DNA of 64,000 bases, taken from contig AP025576.1 of the NCBI GenBank assembly GCA_022845955.1, forward strand, positions 5,456,001 to 5,520,000. Direction: 5' to 3'. How positions within the stretch are numbered: position 1 is the first letter of the stretch; the number at the start of each line of letters is the position of its first letter. Made by a program: the position numbers and the translations under genes. This stretch comes from Lachnospiraceae bacterium (GTDB taxonomy: Bacteria > Bacillota > Clostridia > Lachnospirales > Lachnospiraceae). The notes below the pieces were generated by a model. The model was given only the letters and a program-made list of their open reading frames with translations. It made no database searches and was not told the origin of the DNA. This document shows positions 60,083 to 64,000 of this stretch, one piece after another.

Positions 60083-62014
60083 ATGAGTTATATCTGTGCT
60101 TTGTCACTGAAAAAGATAAAAGATTATCTGGCCGGGGCCGCCGTGGTCGGCTTCGACTTTGAAACCTCGCCCATCGAGGAATACCGCTCGGAGGAGCGGG
60201 CCGCGCTGGATGCCCACAAGGCCACTATCACCGGAGTGAGCCTTTCTGTATCCGAAGACAGCGGCATCTATATCCCGCTGCGGCACCGGGCCGGGCGGAA
60301 TATTCAAAGGCCGGAGGCGGTCATGGACTATTTGCGGCAGGCCGTATTTGAGAACGCCACCGTGATAAAAGTGGCCCACAATCTGGCTTTCGAGTCCATG
60401 TTCCTGTATGCCTTGGGGGTGATCGTACAGCCGCCCTGCTATGATACCATCGCAGCGGCCCAGCTTACCCTGAAAAGCAGCACTACTTTCCGGGGCCTGT
60501 CGGACAGCGGCCTTAAAACCCTTGTGCCGCAGCTTTTCCATGTGGAGCTGCCGGACTTTGAAACCGTAACCGCCGGGCGCTTCTTCGACGAGCTTGACCC
60601 GCAGGACAAGGAAACCGTCCGCTATGCCTGCGCCGACAGCGACTTTGCCCTGCGGCTGTATCATCTGTTCAACGGCTGGTTCGATCAATACCTGCCCCGG
60701 CACCGCCGCATTGTGGAGCAGATCGAGTCCCCGACCGCCGTGTACTGCGGCCTGATGCGGTATAACGGCCTTCTCATGGATCGGGCTGCCATGGAAGCCA
60801 AGCAGGCGGAGGCCGAGGAACGGATTTCCGCCATCCGGGAGGAAATCGCCTTCCTGATCGGCGATGTGGAGATCGGGGCCAACGCCTCCACCTCCGCGTT
60901 CAAAAGTTATCTTTATAAAGACCTTGGGCTGCCGGTGGTGAAAACCACAGCCAAGTATCAGGAGGCCGCCGACGATGAAACCATGATCCTGCTGGCCGCA
61001 TGGTGCCGGGAGAACCGCCCGGAACTGACCCGGCTCTTTGAGCTGGTGCAGGAATACCGGCGCTGGGGAAAAATCAAAGGCACCTATCTGGACGGTTATC
61101 TGCGGCATATCAACAGCGCCACCGGGCGGATACATCCCGACCTCATGCCGCTGGGGACAGAAACGGGCCGCTTTGCCGCCCGGAACCCGAATATGCAGAA
61201 CTGCCCGCGCAAGGACAACGACCCCATCGGGGTGCGCTCCATGATTGTGGCCCCGGAGGGCTGCGTCCTGCTTTCGCTGGACTTTTCGCAGATCGAGTTG
61301 CGCGTTGGGGCCTTCTACTGCCGGGATGAAAAGATGCTCCAAACCTACCGGAACGGCGGCGACATCCATGCGCAGACCACCTCAGTTATTTATCACATCC
61401 CCTTCGAGCAGGCGGCGGATAAAAACGCGGAGCATTACAAGGAGCGCCGGACGATTGCCAAGAACTGCAACTTTGGCGTATTCTTTGGCCTGTTTCCCAA
61501 GGGCCTGCAACGGACATTAAAATTCAAAGCCGGCCTCGATACCCCGTTGGCGGAATGTGAGAAAATCATCGCCAACCTCAAAGCTGGTTATCCCCAGCTC
61601 TCCTTGTGGCAGGACGTGGTGAAACGGCAGGCCAAGGTGCGCAGGTATAGTGAAACATGGCTGGGTCGCCGCCGATATTTGCCGGGCATCGTTTCCGACG
61701 ATTGGGGCAAAAAGAGCTTTGCCGAGCGGTGCGCCATGAATACCCCCATACAGGGAACTGCCGCCGATATTTTGAAGCTGGCCCTTGGCCGCCTGATTGT
61801 GGAGCTGCCGGACTACCCGTGGCTGCGGCCTTTGCTGCAAATCCACGACGAGCTGGTGTTTGAGCTGCCCGCCGATAAGGTGGAGGAAGCGGCGGCGCTG
61901 ATCCGTTCCTGCATGGAGGCCCAGCCCTTCCCGGAATTTGACGTGCCTATCGTGGCCGAGGCCGCTTTTGGGCCGAGCTTCGGGGAATTGGCAGAAATGG
62001 AGGTGGCCCGATGA
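60083..62014 (+). CDS. Family A DNA polymerase (phage/element type)
   Basis: The 643-residue polymerase has a 3'-5' exonuclease domain (Asp25 and Glu27 in FDFETSP; YACADSDF near 181) and a polymerase domain with motif A (LDFSQIELR, Asp400), motif B (RRTIAKNCNFGVFFG, Arg456 and Lys460) and motif C (IHDELVF, Asp589). The 5'-3' exonuclease domain of bacterial Pol I is absent, as in phage enzymes. GGAGG lies before the ATG. It overlaps the next gene by an ATGA. It would replicate the element. Confidence 0.95.
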   Translation: MSYICALSLKKIKDYLAGAAVVGFDFETSPIEEYRSEERAALDAHKATITGVSLSVSEDSGIYIPLRHRAGRNIQRPEAVMDYLRQAVFENATVIKVAHNLAFESMFLYALGVIVQPPCYDTIAAAQLTLKSSTTFRGLSDSGLKTLVPQLFHVELPDFETVTAGRFFDELDPQDKETVRYACADSDFALRLYHLFNGWFDQYLPRHRRIVEQIESPTAVYCGLMRYNGLLMDRAAMEAKQAEAEERISAIREEIAFLIGDVEIGANASTSAFKSYLYKDLGLPVVKTTAKYQEAADDETMILLAAWCRENRPELTRLFELVQEYRRWGKIKGTYLDGYLRHINSATGRIHPDLMPLGTETGRFAARNPNMQNCPRKDNDPIGVRSMIVAPEGCVLLSLDFSQIELRVGAFYCRDEKMLQTYRNGGDIHAQTTSVIYHIPFEQAADKNAEHYKERRTIAKNCNFGVFFGLFPKGLQRTLKFKAGLDTPLAECEKIIANLKAGYPQLSLWQDVVKRQAKVRRYSETWLGRRRYLPGIVSDDWGKKSFAERCAMNTPIQGTAADILKLALGRLIVELPDYPWLRPLLQIHDELVFELPADKVEEAAALIRSCMEAQPFPEFDVPIVAEAAFGPSFGELAEMEVAR

Positions 62015-62436
62015 GCGTGAACCTGTATAACGCGGAGCGGTATCTCGATCCCACCGCCTATGAGGCCCTGATGAATATTGAACGGGAAGCCAAGCGCACA
62101 GCCTATAAGCCGCTGGTCTTTATCTGTTCGCCCTTTGCCGGGAATATCGAGCGCAATACCAGACGGGCGCGGGATTTCTGCCGGTTTGCGGTGTCGGAGA
62201 ACTGTATCCCCATCGCGCCGCACCTGCTGTTTCCTCAATTCATGGAGGAAAGCGACCCGGAGCAGCGCCGCCTTGGCATCTTCTTCGGGCTGGTTTTGCA
62301 GAGCAAGTGCAAGGAGGTGTGGGTGTTCGGCGGCAATATCACAAAGGGCATGGCGGTGGAGATTGAAAAGGCCCATGAGCGCGGCCTGCCTGTCCGGTAC
62401 TTTACTGAACGATGCGTGGAGGTGGTACGGAAATGA
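62011..62436 (+). CDS. DUF4406-like protein (nucleoside deoxyribosyltransferase fold)
   Basis: The 141-residue protein has FICSPFAGNIERNTRRARDF near the start and VWVFGGNITKGMAVEIEKA at the end, the pattern of DUF4406-like proteins with a nucleoside 2-deoxyribosyltransferase-like fold. A role in nucleotide use during replication is plausible. It overlaps the polymerase and primase genes by four bases each, so all three are coupled. Confidence 0.8.
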   Translation: MSVNLYNAERYLDPTAYEALMNIEREAKRTAYKPLVFICSPFAGNIERNTRRARDFCRFAVSENCIPIAPHLLFPQFMEESDPEQRRLGIFFGLVLQSKCKEVWVFGGNITKGMAVEIEKAHERGLPVRYFTERCVEVVRK

Positions 62437-64000
62437 GGAAAGCACTGAATATCCCGTTGGAAGAATTTCTCCGCCCTTTCTTCGGGCCGGGCGAGCGCAT
62501 CTGCCTGCGGATATTTGACGATAGAAAAACCGGCACCTTCAAAGGGGCCAAGCTGGAAACCTCCCTCTCCGGCCTGCCGGGCCTGATGGATACCCTCAAA
62601 AAGCACAACGAGAAAAACCGGGGCATCTATTTTGTGGTGAACTTCGGCGGCCATGAGGACAGTGAGATCACCCGGATCAACGCGCAGTTTATGGAGTGCG
62701 ACGAGCTGCCGCTGGACGAGCAGCTGAAACAGATTGAAGCGTTTCCGCTGGAACCCTCGCTCATTGTGAAAACCCGGAAATCCCTGCATACTTACTGGCT
62801 TATCAAGGATGGGGACGTGGCGGCTTTTCGCCGGGTGCAAAAGCGCCTTGTGGCTCAGTTTCATGGGGACAGATCCTGCGTCAATGAAAGCCGGGTGCTT
62901 CGCTTGCCGGGCTTCTACCATTGCAAGGAGGAGCCGGTCATGGTGGAGTGTATCCATTTTCACCCGGAGCTTCGCTATACGCAGGCCGAGCTGGAACAAT
63001 ACCTGCCGCAGATTTCAGAGGAAACCGCCGCGCCTGCCGGGCCAACGGCCAAGGGTACGCAGCAGGGCCTCGCGCTGGTCTTGAAACGCTGCGACTTTAT
63101 CCGGCATTGCCGTGACAATGGGGCCACCCTCCCGGAACATGATTGGTACGCCATGATTACCAATCTGGCGGTCTTTGAGGGCGGCGAGCGGGCCATCCAT
63201 GAGCTGTCCGCTCTATATCCGGGGTACAGGGCAACAGAAACGCAGGAGAAAATCCAGCATTTTCTGCAAAGCGGCACCAAACCCATTACCTGCAAGGCCA
63301 TTGCGGAAAAGGGCTTTGCCTGCCCGAAGCTGGAAAACGGCTCCTGCTCCTGCAAATCCCCAGCGGCCTTGTGCTACCTGCCGCTGTCGCTGGACGAATT
63401 GCGGGAGGCCCTCGCCTTGGTGGCGGCGCAGAAATCCCCAGTGGAAAATATGCGGGCGGCCAAGGAATTTGTCCGGGAGTCCTTGTATAATATCGAGCCG
63501 CTGGATGCCGGGGCCTTTGTGGAGTACGAGCTGCGGGAGCATTTCCGCCTGAAAGCGGCGGATACCAAGGCGCTGTCCGCCTATCAAAAGGAGCTGCACA
63601 AGGCGTATGCCGCCAAGAAGGAAACCCGGCAGGCTGCGGAGGAAAACGGCCTGCCGGAGTGGTACGAAGCGACCGAGCGCGGCGGCCTGCGGTTCCTTTC
63701 CGGCCTGCTGGCGAACCATCTGGCCGAGAATATGCACGCCTTCTATACGGCCAGCAGTTTTTTCTTCTATCAGGGAGGCGTGTACCGAGAAAGCGAGGAC
63801 ATGGTGGCTGCGGCCAAGGTACGGGAGCTGATGCTCCCCAAGAGCGCCTCTATGCAGGCCATCAATGATACCGTGGGCCAGTGGAAAATGCTCATAATGA
63901 AGCCGGTTCAGGAAATCAACAGCAACCCCTTCATCCTCAACCTGCAAAACGGGCTGTATAATACCCTCGATGACAGTTTTAAGGCCCACACCCCGGAATA
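62433..64000 (+). CDS. D5-type primase-helicase, N-terminal part (runs off window)
   Basis: The frame is open from the ATG at 62433 to the end of the window (522 residues seen). The N-terminal part has RESVLRLPGFYHCK-like features of plasmid/phage primases (ESRVLRLPGFYHCKEEP), then a cysteine cluster (ACPKLENGSCSCKSPAALC), and toward the end FILNLQNGLYNTLDDSFKAH, as in D5_N domains before the helicase core. The P-loop ATPase part must lie beyond the window. It is coupled to the upstream gene by an ATGA overlap. Confidence 0.85.
   Translation, partial: MRKALNIPLEEFLRPFFGPGERICLRIFDDRKTGTFKGAKLETSLSGLPGLMDTLKKHNEKNRGIYFVVNFGGHEDSEITRINAQFMECDELPLDEQLKQIEAFPLEPSLIVKTRKSLHTYWLIKDGDVAAFRRVQKRLVAQFHGDRSCVNESRVLRLPGFYHCKEEPVMVECIHFHPELRYTQAELEQYLPQISEETAAPAGPTAKGTQQGLALVLKRCDFIRHCRDNGATLPEHDWYAMITNLAVFEGGERAIHELSALYPGYRATETQEKIQHFLQSGTKPITCKAIAEKGFACPKLENGSCSCKSPAALCYLPLSLDELREALALVAAQKSPVENMRAAKEFVRESLYNIEPLDAGAFVEYELREHFRLKAADTKALSAYQKELHKAYAAKKETRQAAEENGLPEWYEATERGGLRFLSGLLANHLAENMHAFYTASSFFFYQGGVYRESEDMVAAAKVRELMLPKSASMQAINDTVGQWKMLIMKPVQEINSNPFILNLQNGLYNTLDDSFKAHTPE

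Noticed and set aside
60104..61369. A 421-codon open frame on the minus strand
   Set aside because: It is antisense to the family A polymerase, whose motifs are complete, and is explained by the GC-rich codon use of that gene.
1..64000. tRNA, rRNA or integrase attachment within a tRNA
   Set aside because: I found no cloverleaf or rRNA sequence on either strand by eye. A search with a covariance model would settle this.

Overview
The window looks like chromosome of a gut Clostridia, most probably a Lachnospiraceae. It shows Lpl/YtcP-type sugar ABC importers with large lipoprotein binding proteins, a YesM/YesN sensor pair, a ROK repressor, GH2, GH95 and GH127 enzymes, strong AGGAGG ribosome sites and moderate GC. 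No rRNA, tRNA or CRISPR array was found, so genus is inference only.

Layout, part 1 (1 to about 41.5 kb): glycan foraging. After the tail of a MacB-type ABC exporter (1-971) come an esterase and an orphan binding protein. A nine-gene minus-strand operon (17477 down to 3894) follows: PfkB kinase, binding protein, two permeases, LacZ, class II aldolase, FucI-like isomerase, heparinase II/III-like protein, GH127. It diverges from a ROK regulator. Next are a YesM/YesN pair (minus) and a divergent pair of permeases that lack a binding protein, with an esterase gene that carries a frameshift in a C run. Two sulfatases share a minus-strand operon with a complete Lpl-type importer. A further minus-strand cluster (41014 down to 33122) encodes two permeases, a binding protein, a GH95 fucosidase, a lipoprotein with two CXXC motifs and a P-loop kinase-like protein; it diverges from a small XRE regulator. 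Together these suggest uptake and breakdown of fucosylated, galactosylated, possibly sulfated or acidic glycans.

Part 2 (about 41.5 to 64 kb): an integrated mobile element whose integrase and right end are outside the window. Its left part has a SprT-like protein and two unknown proteins, separated by a duplicated intergenic unit of about 115 bp. Then come regulated defence or efflux cassettes: TetR plus small membrane proteins; TetR plus membrane protein plus flavodoxin, followed by a double-MerR regulator with an ABC-2 exporter; and an OmpR-type two-component system with a FtsX/MacB-like exporter and a small lipoprotein. Three copies of the same terminator-like hairpin punctuate these cassettes.

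Part 3 (54.2 kb to end): element maintenance genes. A Tn916 orf7/orf8-like pair, a DUF3825 protein and a zinc ribbon lead to a phage-like replication module: sigma-like factor, SNF2 helicase, unknown proteins, family A DNA polymerase, DUF4406-like protein and a D5-type primase that runs off the window. The helicase is broken twice: an HNH endonuclease gene sits between its N-terminal part and its ATP-binding motif, and an in-frame TGA lies inside the P-loop motif.
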